Of a stretch of DNA of 64,000 bases, positions 41,068 through 54,550 are shown piece by piece. This DNA comes from Eleginops maclovinus (Eukaryota > Chordata > Actinopteri > Perciformes > Eleginopidae): contig NC_086363.1 of assembly GCF_036324505.1 (NCBI RefSeq), forward strand, positions 8,299,155-8,363,154. Direction: 5' to 3'. Each line of letters starts with the position of its first letter. Within the stretch, counting starts at the first letter, position 1. A model generated the notes under the pieces. That model saw only the letters and a program-made list of their open reading frames with translations, was not told the origin of the DNA and did no database searches. The position numbers and the translations under genes were made by a program.

Positions 41068-41535
41068 AATTCTACTCGCTTACAAGCCTCGAGTTTTGTG
41101 GCAATAAACACATATTCTTTAACTACCATGATATAACATGAAACATCTGAAAATAATCTGCGGTACCAATTAAAAGATCAACTATGCCCTTTTACATTAC
41201 AGGCAGCCAGATGAACGTTGCTGGTAACCTCAAAATGTTTTCCAGCTGAACTTGAACGTCCAAACAGTTCATATCGAGGTCTGAACTTTGTACAGGCACT
41301 GTTAAAATTATCTTTAAGAGTAGGAGTTGTGGAGGAAGAAAACCTCTCCACCGTTGATGGTTTCAGTGTCCTCTGGTCAACTGCAGAGGCTGTGCTTTAT
41401 CTTCTCCACACTTGCCAGTGGGAATTGTGGATCTACTCGCAACACATTACACGCATGGATGGAAACGATTGGAGACTCAGGGGCTGAAAGAGTGAGGAAT
41501 TTGCATACAGAATCCTAGGGAAGTATAGTAGATAC

Positions 41536-42015
41536 CAGACATGTGGACTCGAGTCACATGACTTGGACTCGAGTCAGACTTGAGTCATGATTTTAATGAC
41601 TTGACTTGATCAAATTCGGCATGACTTGCGACTCAACTTGGACTTGAATACTATTTACTCGAGACTTGACTCAGACTTTGCTTATTTTACTTGTAATGAC
41701 TTGACGTGTCTCGAGTCAAAAACTCAATTTCCTGATCATGGACATCCTTCCCTGCAATGCGAACTTGCGAAGCCCCGAAGACCGTATAGTGCGAGAGCCG
41801 GCAGGCAAGCGCGAGCGATGCAATTCTGTGGCGGATTTTGGCCTTTTTGGATTGGATCAGGGATTTAACCAATGTGATTGGATAATCCCCGGCTTTCCCC
41901 TCATTGATATTCACGATTTTCCCAGATTTCACCTACGGAAAAGATGCAATTGCACTGTTGCTGTCTGTCCGGTCTGCACGAAAAAACAACCTTCTCATTG
42001 CTGGGGCACATGTTA

Positions 42016-42094
<79 letters not shown>

Positions 42095-42786
42095 TTCTCA
42101 CACACACACATACACACTCAAATTTTGGAGGCAACACCTGAGAAAAAAAATGATTCTCTTCATTTTCCTGATATGAACCGTAAAATAACTGCCCCTATTT
42201 TTCTCTCTGCTGTTTTTGTAATGTAGTTTTGTAATGCAGATTAAACATTGTTTATTGAAATATTAAGTCTCTCTGTAATTAAAGGAAATAGTTTACGTAC
42301 TGTAACTGGCATGCTCAAGCACTGCTTTCAGAAATCCAATCAGCTCATATGCCTCACTGGTCAAGGCGCTTTACTAACTTTATGGTCACATTGGTGCTTT
42401 CCGTGCTAATACAATTCAAACCCAATATTCACTCTCACTTCTTCTCTGAGATACTTTGAAGGTCTTAGGGCACATGTGTATATCGTAAAAGATTTCAATA
42501 CAGAAACATTGAACATATTTCCATCTGTACTTATAAAATTAGACTGTAGATTAGATTGATATGTTCAAATTATGACCGATAGTCTAATAATTGCAATATT
42601 AAGGAAGAGTACATGATGACTTGTTCAGGACTTGAAAAAGATCGGGACTCGGACTTGGACTTGACTTGGCTTTGATGTGACTTGGACTTGGACTCGACTT
42701 GCCCTTCTCTGTCTTGACTTGGACTTGGCTGCTAAGACTTGGGACTGACTTGTGACTTGCCAAACAGTGACTTGGTCCCACCTCTG
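41536..42786. mobile_element. non-autonomous hAT-type DNA transposon
   Basis: The 1,251-bp element is flanked by a perfect 8-bp target duplication GTAGATAC (41528-41535 and 42787-42794). The ends are imperfect inverted repeats (CAGACATGTGG... against CAGAGGTGGG... on the opposite strand), and CAGAGGTG-type ends are characteristic of hAT elements. Both subterminal regions (41545-41720 and 42620-42780) are packed with direct ACTTGG/ACTTGA/ACTCGAGTC units, likely transposase-binding sites. The interior has no transposase ORF and includes a CT microsatellite. Confidence 0.88.
42018..42110. repeat. (CT)n followed by short (CA)n, inside the hAT element
   Basis: About 80 bp of CT repeat with TTT interruptions pass into CACACACACACA. 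It lies wholly within the hAT-type element. Confidence 0.95.
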
Positions 42787-43075
42787 GTAGATACCATGTT
42801 ATACATCAAGGCATTACACATGATTGTTCGAGAGTGATTGTAGAAAATCACCGTGGTGGAAAGCCTACAAATTAAATTATGATAATTATTAAGAATAAAA
42901 AAGCATTACATTTGAAAATATTCCTCGATCATGAAGAGGTTTGTTGTGCGTGTGTGAATTGTGAATTGTGTTTGCCCTCAGGAAAGAAGATTTGTGGTAG
43001 TTCATCAAGATTTAATTTTGGATTGATGTTTGCAATCCCGATGAGAGACCATTAATTACCACGAACCACTCTGGG

Positions 43076-43207
<132 letters not shown>

Positions 43208-43229
43208 CTTCCACTGGCTGCTGTCTCAT

Positions 43230-43400
43230 AATTGTCCTCTGTCCTCGTTCCATCGTGCCATGCTCTATTTATAGCCCATTTTAGGCCCCGCCCTGCCAGA
43301 CAGTGCCATGGTAACGAAATGATTGACAGGGCAATTGATGAGCTGGCTCGATCCATCTGGCGCTATCCTTCCTCCTGATGACCTTCCTCATGACATCACC
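43230..43400. promoter_or_regulatory. candidate intronic enhancer (MEF2 / PBX-MEIS / E-box cluster)
   Basis: Within 170 bp are an exact MEF2 consensus CTATTTATAG (43265-43274), a GC box (GGCCCCGCCC, about 43283-43292), an exact PBX-MEIS consensus TGATTGACAG (43320-43329), an E-box CATCTG (43354-43359) and a CRE-like TGACATCA (43391-43398). MEF2, PBX/MEIS and E-box factors co-regulate muscle genes, which fits a utrophin intron. This is motif inference only. Confidence 0.3.
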
Positions 43401-46400
43401 AGTGTCTGACGGTCTAGTTTCACTGCGTACTGTCGATGTGTGTGGGATCATAACTCAGTTTGGATGGCCTTACACCCCGCTGCTAAACGTCCCCTCTCAC
43501 GCAGAGACAGAGCGCCCCTCTCACAGAGGGGATGTGGGTCATAAAACACGCTCACGCTACCTTTACTGTACACGGGCTGCACTAATCAATTACCTTTTAA
43601 CCACCACCTCCGTGTCTCTATATCAGCCTGGCTGTCCATTTTTTAAACCATGGCATTAAGCACAGTTTGAATGTGTGGAAAAAGAAAGTGTTCCATCTGT
43701 TATCAGTGGTGCATGACAACACCTCAGATGTAAAAATAGTGGACACAGGTAAACCTTTTTGCTGACATGTATCATATCTTCCAGTTAGGTTGTCACTTCA
43801 GTGAGGCAATAGTTGCACCTCGAATGAAATAAACTATTTCAGTTATAGAAAATAGTTTCGAGTAAAACAACACGGGATGTATCTAGGTGTATTAAAATCA
43901 TTTGTGTATTCGTTCAGATTAATTTAAAGTTGATTTTATGCAAATTCACCTATTTATGACTTGGATATAGGTAACTCAAAGGCCTTGTTACTGCACATGC
44001 TTTATAACTGCAAGATCCTGGGACCAATTCTGGCTTCAGATCCTTTCTTGCAAGTACCCGTCTCTGTATCCCTCCCCCATTCTCTTTCTGTCCTCAGTCA
44101 CATGAAGTAAAAAAAAGAATAAAAGCAGAATCTTTCTCAGATATGAAATGTGCCTTTTTAATCCTCTCCGATTGTCAAGAACAGAAGCTGGCAAGCTTTG
44201 CCAGACTGATAAAAGCTCAGCGCTTCTGAGCCTCCAGTATTTGCACACAGGAAGTCCAGAGTTACATTATCAGTCACAGGCTTTTGTTTATAATAAAAAG
44301 ACTGTCGGGGTCCTAATAAAAATAGCAGCGACGTCCACAATTTCAAAGAAAGGAACACCACTTACAAATACCTACAACTTATCTGAAAATCCTGGCATTC
44401 TGATTCACTAGAAGAAAGAAACTTTTTACACAATTTGCCAGCCTTATTGAGGTAGAGCAGCTCAAAGAGAAAACTAAAAAAAGCAAAATCTTTGGAAGTT
44501 ATCCATGGAAGAAAATTAATTAAATTTAGAAATATAAAGCAAAACCATCTTGGTGTGGATGAAGGAGACTTGGTATGAGTATCAAATGCTAGTTTTAATG
44601 TTCTGTTGGTTTTTTTATTTTATCACAAGCCCAAAACAATTTAACCCCACTCTAGAGGTTGATGGGACTGCTCAATTTATGGACATCTTTTCCAACTGTC
44701 AAATTATTTTGACCTTCTGATTTTTTTGCCAGAAGAGATCCTTGAACCTTTCTTTTTTTTCTCAGAGCTTAATTCAAATTGAGTCACACAGTTAACGCTA
44801 AAGAAATCCATCTCAAAGTCTCCAGCTCGACCCGTCACTTTCACAGTATCTTCCGCTCTGTTTGGCAGGAAGATGAATTAGTGCTCTGGAGTGTAGCTTT
44901 TCTCACCCCTAGCTCTCCACAATAGTGCCATTTAGACTCCTGTTAGCACGACAAAGATATCAGTTCTTACCTTTAGAACGTTTGGGGACAAATGCACAGG
45001 GAGCTTACTGTAGTACCGGGACACATTATGACTGCATCTCAGTGTGTCCATCAATGTGAAGCATTACGATTCTTCCTCTCCATCTTATCCACCAGCTACA
45101 TTTCAGATGTTTCTGTTTGCTCTGTCGCATGTCCTTGAATGCTTAAATAATGACGCGTGAAAATCTTTAAAAGTTTTTTTTCCCCTGAGCCATGATTTAA
45201 AAGCACTCTCAACCATGGAAAAGCAACGGCTATACGAAGCAAACAAAGTGGAGTAGCTTTATTGTTTATTGGTCATGATATTATGCTGCTAGCATCATGA
45301 TCTGCAAGTGTCGGTTGCCGTGACAGTCAGTGTCACTGGCTTCTTGTTAGAACAGAACAAAAGGTTTGCAGAGCAGGGAAGAGGAAATGAAAAGGAAGGA
45401 CGATAAACACACAAGAAATATCCTCTAACCCTGAGTGTGAGGCAGAGATTCTTTAGCAGTTTGGTCACAGCCGATGTACGAGAGCTTGTTTGTGTAAAAT
45501 GTGCAGCAAACATGGATAAAGTTTCACTCTTCACCACCTCACCGTCCCTACATGAACTAAACTGACCATTATAACCACTGGTTTAGTCCTCATGTTCCTC
45601 AGCATAGTGTTATATGAATTTTAATTGAACAAAACACGTTGATAATAACATAAACAGCAGCCAGCATGACATCACTTCACTTTATCATTTGAGGTTTGTT
45701 AAACTAAGAAAAAATATATGTTTATTAATATTTAACTTTGACCGGTTCTTTTGATCAGGGTAGCTTGGAAATAAAATGGAATATTTGAGCATTACTTATC
45801 GAATTTAAAATACTGACTGATCCTGAGTAGCATTGGCAGTTCAGATATACCTTCAAGTCAAGAGACAGGGTCTGGCAATCTCAGGAAACCAGACCTGGGC
45901 GCATGAAATAAATCAATGTTAAGTGATTTACGAGCCCTACTATTATGGAAAAGTTTCCCTTTTTATGACAAAGTCAGGCTGAAAAAGCGCCAGACTGCCG
46001 GTAAAGCATAGTAGAGAGGAGAGGCGGCAATCATGCTCATTCATTGTCTGGCTTCAGGAGGCTGTTCATTGTTCATTCCCAGACATTCAAACCTCTGGTA
46101 GGGATATTCTAATGACTTCAATTATGATAAAAACTGGATGGAAAGAATTAGAGTAATTATATCTGGTTACAATGATCGTTCTTCAAAACAAGTTACAGTA
46201 GATATTTACCATTTGAAAGAACTCCTATCCAGTTGGTACCACCTACATAGTTTCTGTAAGAGAGAATATCTTCAGACCAGCCTCAAATAGAGATTAATCC
46301 CATGTCTTTTGGGAGGAAAAAATTGGACACAAAATAGGTCCAATTACTATACTGGTGTAGGGCCAGCGTAAGCAGGCGATTGTTTGACCAGACTGACGTG

Positions 46401-49400
46401 TGATTTGCGAGATGAAAACTCAAAGACTGCCCAGAGTTCGTCTTTGATGGAAATTAATGAGGCAGCTCTGTATGGTTATTACAAAAAATACAATTTAACA
46501 AAAGAGCTATAAAAACCTCCACAGCTGAGCAGATAATGCACTTAATACACTTAGCACTGGGATGGGAATTCACACTGAATGGTGATGTCCAGCCGTTGCT
46601 CTCTCGGGCATGGCAGGCTATTACGCCGCCACGATGCCATTTCATCATGTGAAACAGTTGTATGTCTGATTGGATGGCTCCCAAACCCCAGAGTTGTGTT
46701 CTCCCAGTGGTGTGAGGGATATTGGGCTGATGTGCTGTGGTGCTGAATTGCTTGTGGAAACTGAATGTGTAAAGGGGATGAATTGGAGAGTACAAATAGT
46801 CAGTGTAATGGAAGATGGCCTGAGGCTGTGTCTGTGGTATAACTCGCTTTTTTTTCTCAGGCTATTGTGGATTTTATTCACTTCTATTCTCCAATTTCAG
46901 TACTGAACCGGCCGTATAGTAGTTTTTCTCTATTTCATTTCTGTCTGTTTTTCGTAGAAGTTTAATGTGAATGGCCTGATGTGCCCCTGTGAGTTTTACA
47001 TTGGTGGGGAGAGATTTTTCTTCTGTTGAAGCCTTTTATTGTTTCTGTTTTTACACTTGCGCTGACAGGCCGGGGCCGTAAGCTAGGTGTTAAATCAATT
47101 TAGGGCTTGAACCTTTCCATGGACGTGTCACTCATCACCTAATGGCGAGCGGGCCAGTATACATTAATTAACCAGCAGAGACACCTTCAGAGACACATCC
47201 AGGCGTGCGCACGCAGTCGCTTTGCCACTTATTCCAGTTTGTCACAGAGCAGAATAGATTGATAAATGGCTTTAATGCTGGAGCTACTGACTGGGGTTTG
47301 TCAATGTAACGCTGATTGACTGCACAGTAGAGACGTCACACACACTCTGTCTCTAACTCTATTTCCGTTGTTTTCCTGCCTCTGCCTGACGGTCTGACGG
47401 TGAGTGCTTTGTTAATGCTGGACTGACACATGTAGGTGGTTGCCTCCTTTATTATGATTATGATGTTTGAAGCCATGATGTACTGGAATAACTAAGTCTG
47501 GAGGCTGAAATTGCTTGTTATTATCTTGATTCCTGTGTTTTTTATTATTATTTTGGAGAGACATGTACTGAGAAGATAACTAAAGGAGATCTTGTCTCGT
47601 TTTAATCTTTATTTCTTGAAAGAACATAGACTTTTATTTTGTAAAAGCAGTGAGTACATGCATATCAATTTGATTCTACACTTAATTTTATTCATGAGAG
47701 CTGTGTCTCAGTGATATACTGCCAGCACAAACAGAACACACACTTAGCCTGAGGGAAGCTGTTTTTGTGTCTTAAGCCACATTTTCATGGTCCAGTATTT
47801 TTTAAATCTCTACCCATTTTAGGCAAAACTCTTGATGTCTCAAAAAATCCTACTAAGGACAACTTTTCCTTAGTTTTGAGTTGAGCCAACTTTAGTGTAC
47901 TACAGATGGTATGTGTCACTGGTTAATTTTACAGATAAAATAGGGTGACTCACTCTCCTTCACTCCTACGACAGCATGGCTCCTTAACACACTCTATGAA
48001 GGACTAGAGTACATGAAAAGACCAATTTTTCCAGAACAGATTATAGTTTTGTTCCTTTCTAAACCTGGCTCTCCCTTTCTCTTTACCCAAGGACTCACCT
48101 TTCAGCTCTTCATCATTTCCGTCTCAGAAGAAGACTGTGGTTGTAAATATTATATAAACGTTTAAAAAATTATGGTTTGAGTTTTTCATTTCAGCCTCGG
48201 GTATTTCACCCATTTCTTTTGGTTTGGTTGAAGGTTGAGTCTGATGAGAGTGTTTGTCTTCCTGCCTTTCTGTGGCATTTAGTTTTATTGATGCAGTATA
48301 GTTTTACTGGATGACCTTTATGGGGATATGTCATGCTGCATATTTTGGTTGGCAGGTGACTTGCTAACCCGATGATTTTCATATTTCCTGGTCAGTTGAA
48401 GGATCACCTGCTGCTCCTTTTGTGGACTGAGAAAGAATAATGGATCTTTAATTCAAAACCTTTGAATGATGACTGGTTCATATTTAAAATATATAACCAT
48501 AAGACTGTAAACTAGGCAGTTCTTGGAAAGCTGACATTTTCATTATTCACATTATTAACATTTTGAAGCATTTTTTGGTAAGGAAAACGTGATCCTTGAT
48601 CTCTTAGCTTAGCTGGATGTAAAATAATGAACCATAGAGAAACCATAGCCAAAAGAGTTCATCATTAATATTCAAAGTTGTTTAACAATGTATGGCCTTG
48701 AATTCCTCTCAGTTTAAGATTCAGAACCAATTCTCCAGGACAATAACTCAACTTCTTTTTATAAAACACACAACATACAACGTCTAGCTTTAATTGCCTC
48801 TCTGGTTTTGCTGCAGCAGTGCTCAGAGACATTCCTATTCCACTGCCAGAGATGTTGTTCTGCATTCAGACATGAGGCCGGCTTCTGCCCTCTGTCTGCA
48901 CCACTGTGGTGTGATGCTGCATGAAGAGCAGCCTTCCAGTGACCCCATCGATGTACCCATGTTTGAGAGTCACAGCGGGGCCAATCACAGACCCTCCCTG
49001 ATGAAGGGGTCATCTGAGAAAAAGCACTACTGTACATAAAGGAGACATTTCCTAAACAAAAAAACATCCTAAGCGGAATCTTTACTTTTCTAACTAAAAT
49101 ACAGTACTGTACTTTTTTACTTCTTTATCTTCCTCACTAAGTCCATCAAGAGTCATCCATTTAAGTTGGCCATAGTTTGCCTGTCTCCCTTGCCCTCACT
49201 CTATTAAAATAGTTGCTTCCAATAAATTAAAATACATCTGAGTCAATAAAAAACAGATTTCGTGCTTTGGGAAAGAAAGAAGAAAACCACTCATGGGAAG
49301 TCACCGGTCACATCAGATCATCTCTGTTCGCAGCTCTTTATTCACTTTCTCTCATTGGCTTTTCATATTTTACTTTCCTCTTGTGCCACGTCCTTGTCTC

Positions 49401-49966
49401 TTGTGCCAGGCACTCTGGAGGTGAAAGCTAACTAGCATGCATCGCTAATAGGCTCTTTGTGCTGAATGCCTGTCAACATGACTAAGTCATCAGATTTTGC
49501 TTCATTTTCATAGATTGCTGATGGCGTCTCTTGAATATCAAGAATTCAACCTTGTGAGTTCATTGTACGCAGTTGGCATTGTCTAACATCTTAGCACAGA
49601 CGCTACGTGCCCTATCTCTCTGAACCGGTCTGTTGTTCCTTAAAGTACAGCTTGTGATTTGGACTAAAAAAGCAATACCACACTTGTCCTATAGCTTTTA
49701 GAGCATCTCTTTTGACTTTCTATCAATACTGGCACCTTTTAAAGGGAAAGGAAATGCCAACCATCACTCTGGACCATTGCCTTTAGTACACATTTACTCT
49801 GTTTGGAAATGGTCTCCTAGTGTGTTTGATATAGAGAATGAGCTCTCGGCAGGAGATGCTGTTTCATGTCCATTTTTGAAACCTTGGAGTATCCTAATGT
49901 GTCTAAAGAGTGCCGCGTCAGGGAGGAGTGGTCAAGTGAAGGAAAATGAACGTTAGATGATATTTG

Positions 49967-50113
<147 letters not shown>

Positions 50114-51639
50114 GGGCTGTGAGTTTGTTTGCAACGTGATTTAGAGATTGGGCTTTAAGTCAAGCCAATTATTGCATCACAACTCTCAGTCAGGGTTAAG
50201 TGGACTAACGGAGAGGCATGAGGCGTAAATAACATCCCAGCGCCAGGCTCCAACCGGTTCTGATGACAGTCATGATGGTGGAGGGAAAATAATGGGAGAA
50301 AAATAAATGCAGTGCTGGAACCTTATATTTGGTTATTTCAAAAGAAAAATCCAATAAGTGTTTTTTTGAAGTCTCACTCAACCAGATTGTTGAGGGCAGA
50401 GAGCCTCGACTTCAATGCTAACTCCGTTGTTTGTTTGTTTATAGTTTTTCTCATTTTTATGCCCACTGTTTTCTGCTTTAAACCTTCTTGGTTTGAGGCC
50501 ATCCCAGTCAACAGATTTTTTTTCTAAAAACGTGGGTTGAGTCGTGATGGTAAACATCTATCACCAGGACGTCCTGGATTCTTCAAAGCGTGTTATTATT
50601 TCATTATTTTTAGCCTGGAAAAATAGGATCTCAGCCACATACCAGGTTCAATTACAGAGGCTGCTATCATCAGGGAGGACGGCTCAGCAGTTCAGGCTTC
50701 ATTAAAAGAGGAACAGTATTATTATTTTTTAAAGCAGTGCCAATCAGAAACAGGCATATGCTAATTTATAGAACACAAGGAGCTGTGCTGCAAACATATA
50801 AAGGATACTGACCTTTTATGGTGTGTTGGACAGCATCCACTACTGGAAAATAGGAACTTCTACGATTACAGGTCTTATTTTTAACTTGCATGTTATCATA
50901 TGAATATTTTCCCGCTGATTTTGACACTTTTATTTGCTCAGTAAAAGTAGATTACAATGTTCTAAGAGTTCTCCCACATGATTTGTCACCTTTTCTTACT
51001 CAATATTCTGACTTCTCATTCTCTCTGATTTCTATTTCCAGATTTCATGGGATAAAAACGAATTTCAAAAGTCTCATCTTGCAACCCCTTTATGCTTTTA
51101 CGTTGCTACTGTTTTCATTCTGATAAACATCATCTGAGTTGGCACTATAAAGTTATCAGTCCCCATCGTGCCATCGACTGGCTTCTGTTGCTGAATACAG
51201 AAAGTCATCAAACCAAAATAAAAATGCTTTTTCCTTCCGAATCTTCTCTTTCTCTCCCTCTGTAATGCAGCTGCTGAGGGTATAGTGGGTTGAATGAGGG
51301 TTAATTGGGTACCAAAAGGTGAGCAGCTGCTGACACCACTCACACCCACAAAGCACTAAATAGATGTAAATCAAAGGCATGAAAATGGATCTTGGCGGTC
51401 ATGTCTTACCCCTGACGGATATTACTGTCACTTAAAAGTAACTGCATTACACGTTCTGATGCATTTCTCCGTATGTCCTACTTTAAAGAGCTTATCGTCT
51501 CTGTTAGAATTATGTATGACATGAAAGGTAAGGATATGACATGAGAGGTCACACTCAGGAAATGACTTTCTCCTTGAGTGTGACCCTAACCCACTAGTCT
51601 AGCTGTTTAATTTCACCGTCTGTTTTTGGCAGCCCTGGT

Positions 51640-52090
51640 GGCATGGCTCTAGGAATGGCAATATCTGTCTGTCGACTCCATGGATTGCAATAAAATTTGG
51701 CTCAGATATTTATGATCCCTACAGGAGGTATCGTACTGACTTCCCCTGACTATAACCTTTGTTTTGTTTGAAATCATTTCATCTTCAACTGGATAGGCAA
51801 AGGTGAACAGCCATGAACCAAGTGCTTTCAAGTGCTGGCCATTTCTCTAGCAACACGGTCAGGATGTCTTTGTTTGGTTTTTTGATGTCTCGATTCTCAA
51901 CTCTCAACTGGTTAAAACATTCCCTCGGTTAGGTTAGGCTAGGTAATGGCTTTGGTGATGCTAGCCCCAGTCATAATTGTAATTTCCTCAACCTTGCTGT
52001 ATACCCAAATACCTTCAAATCTAGTCCATGGCAAGTTGTGTGTAGTGCTAGCCAAATGTTAGCATGTTGTCACGCTAAACATAATCAAAA
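51640..52090. repeat. degenerate fish interspersed repeat
   Basis: Phrases such as CCATGGATTGCAATAAAATTTG, CCAAATACCTTCAAATCTAG and GTGCTAGCCAAATGTTAGCATG match a dispersed repeat I recognise as very common in percomorph fish genomes (ATTGCCATGAAATTT...GCAAATGTTAGCATGCTAACA). The copy is worn, and its borders and class are uncertain. Confidence 0.5.
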
Positions 52091-52936
52091 AAACAAGGTT
52101 ATAGTTGTTCCCTGAAAAACATCAGTGTGTTAAAATGGTTGTAGTTATCACAGATGCTACTGTATTTACAGTTTATGCCATTTATAGCAAAAACCAAAGT
52201 AAACTGACTGCCATTGAAGTCATACGTTATGTTACATACACGGCTCGACAGTATGAAATGTCCTTCCTGTTTTTCTTGGGAATATAGGTGTTTGTCCTAT
52301 TTAAAGCATCTCCATGTTGCCGCTGTAATAGCCTCCATGATTAGACAAGCCTTTGAAAACAAACCATGAAATTGATGACAAGCTAACAAGTAATTCACAG
52401 AACACATCTGAATGAAGAGCACTCTATTTAAATAAAGCATGACATTGATGCAACACCAACAGTAGGTGCTTAACTATATCCAACACTCCTAATTTAATTT
52501 GAAGTACATGGCCTTTGGTCTTTGATTAGTCTTGAAATGCTTCATAAAGACATTTCACTCCTTCATCTATCATGTCTCTTATTTTATTATTAAAGTAGCA
52601 CATTGGAATTTGTGCGTCCTTTACATAGCGCTTGTGTTATCTGTACAGTCACGATGTTCTGAGTTCATGAGTTGTCCTCTCTATATCTAAGTGATTAACA
52701 GGATTCATTTGTGTTGAGAACAATTTTCAACGTCTGCCTTGCTATGAAGGTGTTTGCGTACAGACTTTCCGCTGTGTACCACACTAATGTGTACAAGTGT
52801 TTATGAACAACCACATATTTCAGGGATTGCTTTAGTTCACCATAATTGGACGGGCCTTTCATCTTTCTGGCTGCTTTTGAATATGCGTTTCCACATCGCG
52901 GCAGATCAAAGGCAGCGCTTACAGATTAAAAAGACG

Positions 52937-53039
<103 letters not shown>

Positions 53040-54081
53040 ATGTATGTTAATATTCATCATAAAGCGCGCGCGATGTTGCGCAATGTTGCTCCCGGGCCCA
53101 CAATAGCGCAGGACCGGCCCTGCACATTTTTAATAGCTTGGTAGAAAAAACTGTTCTGTCTTTAAAGCAGCAAAGTGCTTTTGACCACGAAGGTGGAGAA
53201 AGTAGACACCAAACCAAACCAGAGAGACATAGATTTCCCATTTGAGTCATTTTTTTTTGCTGCCTGTGGAGCAGTAAAGATGTTTGACAAGCCAGCAATA
53301 ACACAAAATCAATATAATGCTCGGATGCAATAACGATCTGAAAGTTCCTGCCGGTGCGTCTGATAATGGATCGTTCGCTGCTTCTGGGAAATTCACCAAG
53401 AACATTGGTCCAAAGTGATGAGTAATGGTCTGAAGTGAGGATATGAAACATTATAATAATACGTTTTTATATGTATTTGGATGGGCTTTGAGTCAGCTGT
53501 TAGACGTGTTGGATGATACATCCATCCCTTTCTCATTTCCTACTTTTCGATCATTTCTGTATCTGGTCGTGTATCGGCTTAATAAAGGTAGGTGATTTTG
53601 TATATTCGGGAGAGTTAAGCTGGCTAGCCTATTCAGATAACTTGTACCAGATGTACATCCAATCCCCAAATATTTGAAGAGCCACATGGCTGACCAAGGG
53701 TTTATTTTACAAGTGTACACACCCTTAGAAACTGCAGTGCAGTATCCACATTTTTTTCAGGCAATTTTAGGGTTTCACAAATAGCTTTTAGAAAATAATT
53801 GACCTTAACTTGATCAGACTTGCTCCCACTTTGCCTGTTTTTAAATATTATTCTCCCGTGCTTTTGAAGACCACATATAAGACTTATCAGTCTGTGCTTT
53901 TAAATTGGGGTCTTTCTTTACTTGTGTTTTATATTGTTTTAACATCATGTATAAGAGTTGTCAGTCTGTTGCTTTAAGTATGGTTTTATAGTCTCGTGTT
54001 TTACATTTGTTTTATATCCTATATCCTAATGATGTTGGATTGGATTGGATGAACCAGCTACTTTATAACATTGGCAACCTA

Positions 54082-54299
54082 CACTGCCTGGCCAAAAAAA
54101 GGTCACACACTCTAATATTTGTTGGACCGCCTTTAGCTTTGATTACGGCACGCATTCGCTGTGGCATCGTTTCCACAAGCTTCTGCAACGTCACATTTAT
54201 TTCATTCTTGCATACATTTTTCGCCAAGATCTTGTATTGATGACGGGAGATTCGGACCACTGCGCAAAGTCTTCTCCAGCACATCCCAAAGATTCTCAA
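54082..54299 (-). pseudogene. Tc1 transposase C-terminal fragment
   Basis: The minus-strand frame reads IFGMCWRRLCAVVRISRHQY, then a degenerate stretch and MPQRMRAVIKAKGGPTN. It corresponds to the last quarter of a Tc1 transposase, reading through into the terminal repeat. The catalytic core is missing or frameshifted, so it is not functional. Confidence 0.75.
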
Positions 54300-54550
54300 T
54301 CGGGTTCAGGTCTGGACTCTGTGGGGGCCGATCCATGTGTGAAAATTATGTCTCATGCTCCCTGAACCACTCTTTCACAATTTGAGCCCGATGGATCCTG
54401 GCATTGTCATCTTGCAACATGCCCGTGCCATCAGGGAAGAATATACCCACTGATGGAATAACCTGGTCATTCAGTATATTCAGGTGATCAGCTGACCTCA
54501 TTTTTTGGGCACATGACGTTGCTGAACCTAGACCAGACCAACTGCAGCAA
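54082..54550 (-). mobile_element. truncated Tc1-like element remnant
   Basis: It begins CACTGCCTGGCCAAAAAAA after TA, a known fish Tc1 end. On the minus strand it encodes the C-terminal part of a transposase in broken frames: MPQRMRAVIKAKGG is readable, and a PxSPDLNPIEN-type region is recognisable at the DNA level near 54300. The element is cut off around 54550 with no matching second end, so it is an old copy of a different Tc1 lineage from the one at 6840. Confidence 0.85.
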
